Below, in pieces: positions 32,463 through 41,266 of a stretch of 64,000 nucleotides of DNA; within the stretch, counting starts at the first letter, position 1, and each line of letters starts with the position of its first letter. This DNA comes from Bacteroidota bacterium (GTDB lineage Bacteria; Bacteroidota; Bacteroidia; Chitinophagales; Chitinophagaceae). The position numbers were made by a program, and so were the translations under genes. Location: positions 45,416-109,415 of the forward strand of contig JAFDXF010000080.1 in assembly GCA_018268055.1 (NCBI GenBank). Direction: 5' to 3'. The notes under the pieces are model-generated. The model searched no databases, was not told where the DNA came from, and was given only the letters and a program-made list of their open reading frames with translations.

Positions 32463-34892
32463 CTAATTATTTTTATTGCCAAAAATCTTTTTCAGTAGCC
32501 CTTGTTTCTTTTTTGGTTCTTCAGCAGGAGCGCCAATTGGTTTGGCTTTTTCATCCTCGTTCTTAATTGGCGTTTTGATAATACTGTCTTTTTTTATAGG
32601 CTTATTTGCTGGTTTATCATTGCCATCATTATCTACAGGTTTTGATTCTGGCCCTAATGTATCGTGATTGTTATAATCTGTGTAATCATCAACTGTGCCT
32701 GTACCTTGATCTTTTCCTTGACCGGCAGGATCGGGGTCTTTGTCATCCACTATTATATCTGCACTGTTAATTTCATTTTCCATCTCGGCAGGCTTCACAA
32801 ATTTTGCATCTTTTTCAATGCCTAATCTTTTATCGGCAAGTACTTTTCTGAAAAAATATTCAGGAATAGGTCGGGCAATGGTATTACCATCACTTTGATT
32901 GCGCATAAATGTATATTCAAATCCCACCCATGCACCGGCCAATAGTTGTGGCGTATAACCAATAAACCAAGCATCTGCATTATCATCGGTTGTTCCGGTT
33001 TTTCCGCCCATTTCTGCAGCGCCTACTCTTGTTCTCATTCCTCGTGCGGTACCTTTGTCCACCGTGCCTTGCATCATACGTGCCATGGTGTAGGCGGTTG
33101 CTTCACTGATCGCTTCTTTCCGATTTACACTAAAATCAAATCTTTTGAGAATATTACCATTCCTATCTTCTATGCGATTGATGCAATATGGTTTTGTAGA
33201 GAAACCACCTCCTGCAAAAATGGTATAGCCCCAAAGCATTTCGTATAGAGAAAGTTCGCAGGTGCCTAATGCAATAGAAGGAAATGGTTTTACAGGAGTG
33301 GGTATATTGATTCTTTTTAAGAAATCAGAAAACTGTTGTGGACCTACTTGTTTCATTATATATGCAGTAGCACAGTTCTTTGAATAAGCAAGGGCGTTCG
33401 CCATAGTCATCGTCCCGCCACCACATTTTTTTCCGGAAGGAACCCAGCCGCTTCCGGGGAAGAATTGTGCTACATTTTCACACTCTGTTTCAGGTGTGAA
33501 TCCTCGCTCTTCCATTGCCTGAGTGTAGAGTAGTGGTTTAATCGTAGAGCCTACTTGTCTTTTAGTTCTCAGGTTTACGTGGTCGTTTTTATAAGTTTTA
33601 AAATTAATGCCACCTACCCAGGCCCTTACTTCACCGGTAACAGGGTCCATTGCCAAAAAAGCGGCTTGCTCCATTTGCAAATGATATTTGATGGAATCGC
33701 GAGGAGTCATTATTGTATCTTTTTCTCTTTTACTATTCCATGAAAAAACTTTCATCGGCGTTTTTACATCAAAACTTGCTTTAATTTCTTTATCAGAAAG
33801 ACCATCATCTTCCAGATTTTTCCAACGGTCAGATTCTTTTATAGCTTTTTCTATTTTGTCTTCACGGTCTTTCCAGATTGTTCCATTTTTCATATCATAA
33901 CGGGCATTGATGCCTTTTTGCAATAGCATCATTTGCTGCGCCATTCCTTCTTCTGCATATTCTTGCATTATAGGATTGATAGTGGTATATATTTTTAAGC
34001 CGTCATCATAAATATCGTAACTGTCGCCATTTGGTTTTTTTATATCCTTGAGTGCATCTTTTATTTCACCTTTTAATATTTCTCTGAAGTAAGGTGCATA
34101 TCCGGTGTTTTCGTCCATCTTTTTATACATACTCATATCATTGGGAATGATTTTGAGTTTTGCTTCTTCAGCATTTGTAATCATGCCAGCTACTGTCATT
34201 TGATGGAGTACTACATTTCTTCTTTCAAAAGCTTCAGTGGGATGTTTAACCGGGTTATATATGGTATTGCCCTTCAACATTCCTACAAGCATTGCTGCTT
34301 CATTGATGCTTAATCTATCGGGTTCTTTTTGATAAAATGTTCTTGACGCATTACGAATACCATAAATATTATTTCCAAAAGGAACAACATTGAGGTAAAG
34401 TGTAATGATTTCTTCTTTGGTAAAATTCCTTTCTAATTTAACAGCAATAATCCATTCTTTTAATTTTTCAACAACTCTCCATGCTTTGTTTTTACTGCCT
34501 TGGTCTAAAAGTGCTTTGGCCAATTGTTGTGTAATGGTACTTCCACCTCCTTGCGATCCTAAGGAGAAAACAGCTCTTAGTGTTGATTTAAAATCTATAC
34601 CACTGTGATTGTTAAAGCGTACATCTTCTGTAGCGATCAATGCATTCAGTACGTGTTTTGAAATGTCTTTGTACTTTACGTTGCTTCGGTTTCCTCGGTC
34701 ACGATAGTATTTGCCCATCAATGTTCCGTCTTGTGCATATACTTCAGATCCTTGAAGTATAGACGGGTTTTCCAAATCGGATAGCGAAGGCATTTTACCA
34801 AATGCGCCAAAGTTTGCCAAAAGCACCATTGTCGTTACTGCAAGAAAGCCGGCAATAAATATTACCCAAAAAATACGAACAGATTTTTTCAT
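32463..34892 (-). CDS. Bifunctional penicillin-binding protein 1A (transglycosylase/transpeptidase)
   Basis: An 809-residue inner-membrane class A PBP that polymerises and cross-links peptidoglycan. After the N-terminal membrane anchor (about 7-29), the GT51 transglycosylase domain has ALIATEDVRFNNHSGIDFKS with catalytic Glu89 and GGSTITQQLAKALL. The transpeptidase domain has SxxK in RQVGSTIKPLLY, SxN in AYSKNCATAYIM and KTG in GGKTGTTDDNADAW, so both active sites are complete. The last 100 residues are a charged, Pro/Asp/Lys-rich cytosol-free tail (QGKDQGTGTVDDYTDY, then Lys/Pro repeats) of unknown role. It is transcribed with the PrsW and GNAT genes. Confidence 0.94.
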   Translation of the reverse strand: MKKSVRIFWVIFIAGFLAVTTMVLLANFGAFGKMPSLSDLENPSILQGSEVYAQDGTLMGKYYRDRGNRSNVKYKDISKHVLNALIATEDVRFNNHSGIDFKSTLRAVFSLGSQGGGSTITQQLAKALLDQGSKNKAWRVVEKLKEWIIAVKLERNFTKEEIITLYLNVVPFGNNIYGIRNASRTFYQKEPDRLSINEAAMLVGMLKGNTIYNPVKHPTEAFERRNVVLHQMTVAGMITNAEEAKLKIIPNDMSMYKKMDENTGYAPYFREILKGEIKDALKDIKKPNGDSYDIYDDGLKIYTTINPIMQEYAEEGMAQQMMLLQKGINARYDMKNGTIWKDREDKIEKAIKESDRWKNLEDDGLSDKEIKASFDVKTPMKVFSWNSKREKDTIMTPRDSIKYHLQMEQAAFLAMDPVTGEVRAWVGGINFKTYKNDHVNLRTKRQVGSTIKPLLYTQAMEERGFTPETECENVAQFFPGSGWVPSGKKCGGGTMTMANALAYSKNCATAYIMKQVGPQQFSDFLKRINIPTPVKPFPSIALGTCELSLYEMLWGYTIFAGGGFSTKPYCINRIEDRNGNILKRFDFSVNRKEAISEATAYTMARMMQGTVDKGTARGMRTRVGAAEMGGKTGTTDDNADAWFIGYTPQLLAGAWVGFEYTFMRNQSDGNTIARPIPEYFFRKVLADKRLGIEKDAKFVKPAEMENEINSADIIVDDKDPDPAGQGKDQGTGTVDDYTDYNNHDTLGPESKPVDNDGNDKPANKPIKKDSIIKTPIKNEDEKAKPIGAPAEEPKKKQGLLKKIFGNKNN

Positions 34893-35052
34893 GAACAGAT
34901 AATTGTTTTTCTGCTTTTTTGTTTTACTTGAAGAGCCGGTTATCCAAAATTAATGATAGCATAACCTTAAATCTAATAAAAGTCGAAAATAAGAAAATAC
35001 TAATCAGCGTAAAATAGGAGGCTGCTTAAATTTTTTATAAAAATGTCAATTG

Positions 35053-38007
35053 TTAAAACTTACCGGGAAAATGCTGATTTAAGAACGTTTTATATGTTTC
35101 CACTTCTTTTGATGACTTTAGTATTTCCAGATTTGAATCAGATATTATCAGATAAGTGTATTTGTCAGGTTTTAACCAAGGTACAATCTCGGATGAAGTT
35201 CGGGGTTTTGTGCGTTGTACATAGTCTAATGCTTCTGCAGCATCTTTAAAAGGCTTTATAAGCAACATACGATTGTCCGTGTTCAATTCACTAAGTGAAG
35301 CAGACATTGTTTTATTATAATAGGTTTCTTTATTAAATCGGTCAAAAGCGCCTTTAGACTCGTTAGCATACATCAAATCTACTTTATTCAATATCAATAA
35401 TACGGCATGTGGCTCTGCTGCATTGAATTTATAATTAGAAGCAATCGGTGCAGCCTTTTGATTTAATGAATCTTGTGGTTTATTTACTTGACCCGGAATA
35501 TTAGTAGGATTTAATTTTTTGATTGAATCTTGATTTGATGCCGGATTATTCGGTACCCAATAAACGTTCGGGTTGCTAACCGGTTCTGTGTCTTCATTTC
35601 TTTTCACAACCAACTTGCTTAACTCATCTTCAATTTGCGCTCTTTTCTCAAGCACGTTCAATAAATTGGTGGCTTTTGCAGCCATCGGCGTGTTTTGAAA
35701 TCCACTTACAATATTGCCCAACACTATTTTGGCAGTTGAATCTTGTCTTTGTTTTATATAATAAACTGCTTCGATGTATAATAGCTGTGGTGTCCAATAG
35801 TTTTTGCCATACAAGCTGTCAGCAGCTTTTTTATCAGCAATAGCTTGGGTAAAGTTTCCTGCCAAAAACAGATCGTATATTTTTTCGTAGGTCTTTGTTG
35901 CTTCGCTATTGTTGCCCGTTCCTTTTGGGTCTTTTCCCGTATTGATTATCGTGGTAAAATTGCTGTTTGAATAACTATCGGACATTAATTTTTTAATCGC
36001 AGCTGCTTTGGCCGTTGCTCCGTTTTTATTATAGCAATAATATAGGTTGAACAATACTTCATCCATAGCGCCGTAATTTGGAAACCGTGTTCTTAAGCCT
36101 TCCAATGTTTGAGTGCCCGATTCACAATCTTCCAATTCCTGCACATATATTTTACCTGCGGCAAATGTGGCTTTACTGATTGAGTCATTTGCTTTTGTTA
36201 TTTGTGCTTCATTTAATGGAAGATTAGCATATAAGCCATCGTAAGAGATTTCAGCAGCATCTCCTGTAGCCCCTTGTTTATTTGCATCTCCTTGTTGTGT
36301 TGTAGGATTGTTGTTATTGTTATTATTATTTGCAGTTGCAGCGCCCATCGCAGCACTACGGCGCCAATTGTCCACATTGGGCCTGTTGCCCCATTTGTTT
36401 TTAAAATCTGCCAGCCCTCTTGCTTTTGAATCTTTGTTATAAAAATACCATTCCCCTTTTGTATTGCCTGAGCCAAATAATGAAGAAGGCGGTGGCGTAT
36501 TAGCGAATGGGGAAGTGGGGGAGCTTGCATCATCGCCTTTCAAGCCTTGTTTTTTTCTAAGCTCTTTTACTAATTTTTTTACAAAATCTTTTCGCTCATT
36601 TTCGGGCAATGATGCTATACGAAGTAAACTATCTTGTCGTTCAATTACTTCTAAGTTTAATGCCAAATCATTCAGAATGTTTTTTCTACTTTTCAGTTCA
36701 TCAGGATTTTTTAAAGAAGGATCGCTGAAGTTGAGACTATCATAAAATGAAGAGGCCTTGCGATAAAGTTTTTTAGAATATGAAACCTCCGCTAATTTCA
36801 AAAATGCTTTATTTCTTTGCGATGGATCGTTGCTTGTGTATTGAGTACTTTTCAATAATAAAGGTACTGCACCATCAATGTCATTGGCTTCCAAGCGCAT
36901 TTGCCCTGCCATAAAGTAGATAATATCTCTATACTCCTGATAGCGATCTTGTCGGGCCATTTTCATTAACTCCGAAATATTTTTGTCTATGGTTTTCTCT
37001 GTGCCGTCTTTATTTACTTTCACCATATTCAGCCTCGCATAAATATCCATAATTGGATCAGTGGTATGCTTGGATACTTTAGAAAAATATTTTTCCGATT
37101 CTTTATAATTCTTACTCAATTCAAATAGCTGCGCTGCCAAATATTCCCACCTGGCTTTTTCCTGAAGATTTGTAGCATTGCTCAATGCTTTTACTAAATG
37201 AACAGCAGCACTATCCCACATTTCTTGTTTGTAAAACCAATAGGCCTGTACTTCATTCAAATCATCATGTAATCTTTTGGGAAAGTTCGGGTCGTTCTTT
37301 AATGTTACGATAAGGCTTGCAGCATCTGCAAGTTCGCCCTGTGCCAGAGAATTTCTAATCTGCCAGATAAAAGCATCGTTTCGGCTGGGCGGTAATGAAA
37401 ATATTTTTTTAAGAATATTTCTTTTTTCTTTGGTAGCTATGCTATATGCTGCATTTCCATCTCGGCTACTGCCAATCGTTTTCAGCGTGCCATCTTTTTC
37501 TTTGGGCGAAAAAGCATAGTTGATAAATTGAAACATCAGATAGGCTGAATCAAATTTCTTTTGCAAATAATATGATGCGCCCCAAATCAAATACATATTG
37601 TCCACCCAGTCATTTCGCAAATCATGCAGCGCTACTGCGGTAGAAGATTTATAAGTAAGCGAATCTAATTGAATGGAGTCTTGTGCCGTAGCATCGAGTG
37701 TAAAATTGTAAAATGGTAATAGTTGCGAATAATCGTCTTTATGTGCTAGCTTGGCTCTGCCCAAAATCTCATTCAACTTGTTATTGGCATTAAAATAGTA
37801 ATTGTAATGCGTGGTAGTGTTTTGAATAAAATGGCGTGGAAGGGTAAACTTTTTATCTTCCGATTTTTCTGAACGAAGTTGCTGGTCTTCGTATTCTTTC
37901 GGTTTGGGCAAATTGAAACTGAAACCCAACTGGGCATTACTCGACTGAACGATTTGTGTGAAAAGTAGAATAAGTAAGGTAGTTAAGGTGTTTTTGTTAA
38001 GTCTCAT
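35053..38007 (-). CDS. PorW/SprE-like TPR protein of the type IX secretion system
   Basis: A 984-residue exported protein with many tetratricopeptide-like helical repeats, for example FDSAYLMFQFINYAFS, WDSAAVHLVKALSNATN, YKESEKYFSKVSKH and SYSKKLYRKASSFYDS. I start it at the ATG 38005-38007 (MRLNKNTLTTLLILLFTQIVQSSNA signal), not 21 codons upstream. The QNTTTHYNYYFNANNKLNEI opening and overall plan match SprE/PorW, the lipoprotein needed for gliding or T9SS function in Bacteroidota; here the signal lacks a lipobox cysteine. The C-terminal 90 residues (AVLLILNKVDLMYANES) are a separate folded unit. Residues with eight Asn in a row come from an AAT/AAC repeat. Assignment is by resemblance, not proof. 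Confidence 0.68.
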   Translation of the reverse strand: MRLNKNTLTTLLILLFTQIVQSSNAQLGFSFNLPKPKEYEDQQLRSEKSEDKKFTLPRHFIQNTTTHYNYYFNANNKLNEILGRAKLAHKDDYSQLLPFYNFTLDATAQDSIQLDSLTYKSSTAVALHDLRNDWVDNMYLIWGASYYLQKKFDSAYLMFQFINYAFSPKEKDGTLKTIGSSRDGNAAYSIATKEKRNILKKIFSLPPSRNDAFIWQIRNSLAQGELADAASLIVTLKNDPNFPKRLHDDLNEVQAYWFYKQEMWDSAAVHLVKALSNATNLQEKARWEYLAAQLFELSKNYKESEKYFSKVSKHTTDPIMDIYARLNMVKVNKDGTEKTIDKNISELMKMARQDRYQEYRDIIYFMAGQMRLEANDIDGAVPLLLKSTQYTSNDPSQRNKAFLKLAEVSYSKKLYRKASSFYDSLNFSDPSLKNPDELKSRKNILNDLALNLEVIERQDSLLRIASLPENERKDFVKKLVKELRKKQGLKGDDASSPTSPFANTPPPSSLFGSGNTKGEWYFYNKDSKARGLADFKNKWGNRPNVDNWRRSAAMGAATANNNNNNNNPTTQQGDANKQGATGDAAEISYDGLYANLPLNEAQITKANDSISKATFAAGKIYVQELEDCESGTQTLEGLRTRFPNYGAMDEVLFNLYYCYNKNGATAKAAAIKKLMSDSYSNSNFTTIINTGKDPKGTGNNSEATKTYEKIYDLFLAGNFTQAIADKKAADSLYGKNYWTPQLLYIEAVYYIKQRQDSTAKIVLGNIVSGFQNTPMAAKATNLLNVLEKRAQIEDELSKLVVKRNEDTEPVSNPNVYWVPNNPASNQDSIKKLNPTNIPGQVNKPQDSLNQKAAPIASNYKFNAAEPHAVLLILNKVDLMYANESKGAFDRFNKETYYNKTMSASLSELNTDNRMLLIKPFKDAAEALDYVQRTKPRTSSEIVPWLKPDKYTYLIISDSNLEILKSSKEVETYKTFLNQHFPGKF
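36307..36330 (-). repeat. Asn-codon repeat (eight AAT/AAC codons) inside the PorW-like gene
   Basis: A run of eight asparagine codons in a linker next to PTTQQGDANKQ. Trinucleotide runs can change length by slippage without breaking the frame. Confidence 0.85.
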
Positions 38008-38147
38008 TTTCAGTGGTAGTCTAAGGCTTATTAACTGAATTTCAGGTATTTTAGTATAAAGATAGGTCATTTTTTTGGGTTGATATTTATAAATGTTTGC
38101 TTGTCAGACCATCATCAATTCGTACCTTTAAAACTTAATCTAATTTG

Positions 38148-38549
38148 ATGTTGAAACCCGGCTCAGATTCTACATTTAAGCGACTACACAATCGATATCG
38201 GTTAGTGGTGATGAATGATGATACTTATGAAGAAGTGGTCACTTTCAAGTTGTCCAGAATGAGCGTTTACATTATGTTGAGTACCATTTTTGTTGTATTG
38301 GTGGGGTTAACGGTTGCTTTAATTGTCTTCACGCCATTAAAATATTACATACCCGGAGCTAAGTCAGATTATAAATCTGTGCAAGAATATAGAGAATTGA
38401 AATATCAGGTAGATGCAGTAAATGAAGAAACGAGAAAATGGAATCAATATTTAGATGCACTGAAAGCCGGCCCATTGAATGCTTCTACTACCGTTAAATT
38501 AGATACGGCAATTATAAGTGTACCTAAACCGGTAGAATCGGACGATTAA
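38148..38549 (+). CDS. M23-peptidase-like N-terminal membrane protein lacking the peptidase domain
   Basis: A 133-residue protein using the ATG at 38148 (a TTG one codon upstream is in frame). It begins MLKPGSDSTFKRLHNRYRLV, VMNDDTYEEVVTFKLSRMS, then one transmembrane helix (about 40-65) and a short helical periplasmic segment, ending in a tail VPKPVESDD. This opening is the usual start of Bacteroidota M23/LytM endopeptidases, but no HxxxD or HxH LytM motif follows, so this is either a shortened relative or a stand-alone adaptor. It lies 10 bp before bactofilin, and bactofilins commonly pair with M23 proteins, which supports the assignment. Envelope scaffold role inferred. Confidence 0.75.
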   Translation: MLKPGSDSTFKRLHNRYRLVVMNDDTYEEVVTFKLSRMSVYIMLSTIFVVLVGLTVALIVFTPLKYYIPGAKSDYKSVQEYRELKYQVDAVNEETRKWNQYLDALKAGPLNASTTVKLDTAIISVPKPVESDD

Positions 38550-38559
38550 AACAATCACT

Positions 38560-38970
38560 ATGTTTAATAATAACAACAAATCGGACAGACATTTTTCAAG
38601 TGGTAGTGGCTCCGGAGCTACAATTATCAGTACGGGAACTACCGTGAAAGGTGATATCAGCAGTGATGGTGATTTCAGAATTGATGGCACTATCGAAGGG
38701 AATATCACGAGTAATGCCAAAATTGTTATTGGCCATTCAGGTATTGTGCAAGGCGATCTTTTGGGCCAACAAGCGGATATTGTAGGAAAAGTAAATGGCA
38801 ATATTAGAGTGAAAGACTTGTTGCAACTTCGTGGTGATGCAGTGGTAAACGGAAATATTTATGCAGGGAAATTGCAGGTAGAGCCATCGGCCACATTTAA
38901 CGGCCAATGCTTTATGGGTGCAAATGTTGTTGAAATGAATAATAATGAATCGCAAACGGCCTTACAATAA
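38560..38970 (+). CDS. Bactofilin (polymer-forming cytoskeletal protein)
   Basis: A 136-residue bactofilin. After a short Ser/Gly-rich head, the core is the right-handed beta-helix of DUF583 with its turn-repeat pattern: GATIISTGTTVKGDISSDGDF, DGTIEGNITSNAKIVIG, SGIVQGDLLGQQADIVGKVN, GNIRVKDLLQLRGDAVVNGN. Bactofilins polymerise without nucleotide and act as scaffolds for peptidoglycan enzymes. It is coupled to the upstream M23-like gene and its end overlaps the start of AtpZ by 26 bp. The final residues NNNESQTALQ are a flexible tail. Confidence 0.92.
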   Translation: MFNNNNKSDRHFSSGSGSGATIISTGTTVKGDISSDGDFRIDGTIEGNITSNAKIVIGHSGIVQGDLLGQQADIVGKVNGNIRVKDLLQLRGDAVVNGNIYAGKLQVEPSATFNGQCFMGANVVEMNNNESQTALQ

Positions 38971-39172
38971 TGGTTACTTATGGAGGTATGCCGGCTTGGC
39001 TTCACAATTATTGGTGGCAATAGGCTTGGCAGTCTTCATTGGATTTGAAGGTGACAAAAAATTAAACTCATCACCTTTATTGGTCAGTATATTACCTTTG
39101 ATAGTGCTAATAATTATTTTTTATAAACTAATAAAAGACACAGAAAACCCCAAAAAAAATGCGAAGAAGTAA
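38945..39172 (+). CDS. AtpZ/AtpI-family membrane protein
   Basis: A 75-residue membrane protein with two helices (about 15-35 and 45-63) and a charged Lys-rich end. The phrase YLWRYAGLASQLLVAIGLAVFIGFEGDKKL is typical of the small AtpZ/AtpI protein found at the head of ATP synthase operons in Bacteroidota, where it may help assembly of the c-ring or carry magnesium. The gene overlaps bactofilin at its start and the next gene at its end (39159-39172). The ATP synthase genes do not follow here. Confidence 0.85.
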   Translation: MNRKRPYNNGYLWRYAGLASQLLVAIGLAVFIGFEGDKKLNSSPLLVSILPLIVLIIIFYKLIKDTENPKKNAKK

Positions 39173-39554
39173 ACCATGGTATATTTTAATTTTTCTATTT
39201 GCATTGATCAATATAGTTACAATTGCATTGGAAAATTGGCTTACTGAAAATGGAATCGACACAGATGTTTTGATTTTGGGTAATATGATTCTTTTTGTCG
39301 CTACATTATTGTCCTACTTGGTATATAAACGCTCTTTAAAAAATCAGACATCTTATGGCGCAATAAATGGAATGTATGGAAGTTTTGCTGTAAAGTTTTT
39401 TATTTGCTTAATTGCTGTGGCCGTTTATTTAATTGCTTTTCAAGGCAAGCCGAATAAGCCTGCATTATTTATTTGTATGGGTTTGTATATGGTTTATTCA
39501 ATTGTAGAAGTTGCAACGCTACAAAGATTGCTCAAGAGAAAAAAGAATGCCTAA
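39159..39554 (+). CDS. Four-helix membrane protein between AtpZ and SprT-like genes
   Basis: A 131-residue membrane protein with four hydrophobic segments (about 6-25, 38-57, 75-96 and 106-123). It overlaps AtpZ by 14 bp and ends inside the SprT-like start (ATGCCTAA), so translation is coupled on both sides. In Bacteroidota a protein of this size and layout usually stands just before atpB, where its function is unknown; the phrase GSFAVKFFICLIAVAVYLIA is consistent with that. No enzymatic motif is visible. It may help ATP synthase assembly, by association only. Confidence 0.75.
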   Translation: MRRSKPWYILIFLFALINIVTIALENWLTENGIDTDVLILGNMILFVATLLSYLVYKRSLKNQTSYGAINGMYGSFAVKFFICLIAVAVYLIAFQGKPNKPALFICMGLYMVYSIVEVATLQRLLKRKKNA

Positions 39555-40164
39555 AAAAGAAGTTCCACTAAATCATTTGCAGCAATATTTGCCAAACGGC
39601 ACCGTAGATGCAGTATCAGACTATTTGCAACATTATAAAGTGCATCTTACCATAGCAAGGCAGCGGCAAAGTATCCTGGGCGATTATCGACACCGTACTT
39701 TAAATCATACACATCGTATCAGCGTCAACGGGAATTTAAATCCTTATGCATTTCTAATTACTTTGCTACACGAATTAGCTCATTTGCTTACGTATGAACA
39801 ATATGGTAATAATGTAAACGCACATGGAAGAGAATGGAAAAAAATATTTGGCCAGTTGCTGAAACAATTTATAGAACATAAAGTATTTCCTGAAGAGATA
39901 GTGGCTGAATTAAAATCAATCGTACACAATCCCGCAGCAAGTAGTTGTGCGGAAGATGGATTATTGAGAGTGTTAAGAAAATACAATACTTCTGGAGATG
40001 ATTATTGTTTAATTGAAGAACTGCAACAAGGTGCAAAATTTAAAATTATAGATGGACGAATATTTCAAAAGGGCGAGAGGCTGAGGAAAAGATATAAGTG
40101 TCAGGAGTTGGCCACCGGAAAATTATATTTGTTCAGCCCTGTTTATGAAGTAGCACTTATCTAA
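39547..40164 (+). CDS. SprT-like zinc metalloprotein
   Basis: A 205-residue protein starting at the ATG 39547 (MPKKEVPLNHLQQYL) that overlaps the previous stop. The zinc site is HELAHLLTYEQYGNN, HExxH with H and E ligands, with a third ligand in NAHGREWKKIFGQLL, the SprT/SprT-like arrangement. Members are small cytoplasmic proteins related to Spartan proteases, which cut DNA-protein crosslinks; in bacteria the role is unproved. The C-terminal part (RYKCQELATGKLYLFSPVYEV) resembles the zinc-ribbon end but has only one Cys. It is convergent with the following GNAT gene with four overlapping bases. Confidence 0.85.
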   Translation: MPKKEVPLNHLQQYLPNGTVDAVSDYLQHYKVHLTIARQRQSILGDYRHRTLNHTHRISVNGNLNPYAFLITLLHELAHLLTYEQYGNNVNAHGREWKKIFGQLLKQFIEHKVFPEEIVAELKSIVHNPAASSCAEDGLLRVLRKYNTSGDDYCLIEELQQGAKFKIIDGRIFQKGERLRKRYKCQELATGKLYLFSPVYEVALI

Positions 40165-40649
40165 TTGCTCAAATTTTTCAACATCCATAATGCACAACCT
40201 GTATGCCCACTATTGCCCATTGGTGCATTTAAATATTCAAAACCGTATTTAGCATAAATACCTAAAGCTTGTTTCAGTTCAGGCATAGTTTCTAAATAAA
40301 TTTTTGTAAAGCCAAATACTTGTGCTTTTGCCATACAATTTTCAATGAGTATTTTGCCAATGCCGGAGCCTCTTCCTTCAGGTAATAAATACATTTTTAC
40401 GAGTTCACAAGTGTCATCCGGAAGCCCGTCAGTAGGATAAATGCCACCGCCTCCGATAATTTCATCATTCAGTTCAGCTACAAAATAATAGGAGCGTGGA
40501 GTTTTGAAAACGTCTGATAAATTATCTGTTGACGCATCATAATAAACAGTGCCCGGGTGATTTGCTTTAAACTCAACTAATGTACTTTTTATGATTTTAG
40601 AAAGGGTTGTATTATCGTCTGGTCTAATTGCCCGGATATTTATATTCAT
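40161..40649 (-). CDS. GNAT-family N-acetyltransferase
   Basis: A 162-residue single-domain acetyltransferase. MNINIRAIRPDDNTTLSKII is the first strand and helix, and KMYLLPEGRGSGIGKILIENC carries the acetyl-CoA-binding RGxGIG motif. TKIYLETMPELKQALGIYAKYGF is the usual C-terminal helix-strand. Its N-terminal half, with VAELNDEIIGGGGIYPTDGL, is like many amino-acid acetyltransferases; acceptor unknown. It overlaps the end of the SprT-like gene by four bases in convergent orientation. It is about half as long as the distance to the next gene, with no partner. Confidence 0.9.
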   Translation of the reverse strand: MNINIRAIRPDDNTTLSKIIKSTLVEFKANHPGTVYYDASTDNLSDVFKTPRSYYFVAELNDEIIGGGGIYPTDGLPDDTCELVKMYLLPEGRGSGIGKILIENCMAKAQVFGFTKIYLETMPELKQALGIYAKYGFEYLNAPMGNSGHTGCALWMLKNLSN

Positions 40650-40727
40650 TGCACAAAAATAAATTATTGGACTGCTATTGAATCAAAATTTGGATAATCA
40701 TATTACCTTTAATACAAAATTTGTAAA

Positions 40728-41249
40728 ATGAAACATATCATCAAAACCGGAATATTTGCTGTTTGTATGGCTTATACATTTGCAGCCTGTGCACAATCGG
40801 ATAAAGCACAACGACCAAGCCCATTAGCTACTGTTGAGCAAAAAGTGGGTGATGCAAATATCAAAATAACTTATAGTCAACCTTCGGTAAAGGGTAGAAC
40901 AATCGGCAAGGATTTAGAACCTATGGATGGCAAAGTATGGCGCACAGGAGCAAATGAAGCTACAGTATTCGAAACCGATAAAGATATTAAAGTAGAAGGC
41001 ATCACACTTAAAGCCGGTAAGTATGGATTTTTTACTTTGGTAAATGGCGATGAATGGACAATTATCTTCAACTCAAAATGGGATCAGTGGGGTGCAATGA
41101 GCTATAAAGAAGCAGAAGATATTTTACGTGTAAAAGTAAAAGCTTCTCATAGTAAATCATTTTCTGAAAAGTTTACCATTACAATAGATCCGAATGGTAC
41201 AGTTACTTTATTATGGGGCGATAGGAGTGTGGCATTCCGTGTCAAATAA
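40728..41249 (+). CDS. DUF2911 protein, 173 aa
   Basis: An exported protein with signal peptide ending at about FAACAQS (a possible lipobox is FAAC, so it may be a lipoprotein with Cys21). The rest is a complete DUF2911 domain with the same phrases as the longer relative at 13137-13973: KVWRTGANEATVFETDKD, KAGKYGFFTLVNGDEWTII and the ending NGTVTLLWGDRSVAFRV. It lacks the TPR extension of that relative. Function unknown; probably periplasmic. Monocistronic and convergent with proC. Confidence 0.85.
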   Translation: MKHIIKTGIFAVCMAYTFAACAQSDKAQRPSPLATVEQKVGDANIKITYSQPSVKGRTIGKDLEPMDGKVWRTGANEATVFETDKDIKVEGITLKAGKYGFFTLVNGDEWTIIFNSKWDQWGAMSYKEAEDILRVKVKASHSKSFSEKFTITIDPNGTVTLLWGDRSVAFRVK

Positions 41250-41266
41250 CTTTCTATCGTTATCAA

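Noticed and set aside
36213..36533. Open frame within the PorW-like gene on the same strand
   Set aside because: A shifted-frame shadow of the Asn/Gly-rich linker; no independent start signal.
40728..41249. The two DUF2911 genes as a recent duplication
   Set aside because: They share motifs but differ widely in sequence and length, so they are old paralogues, not a recent copy.
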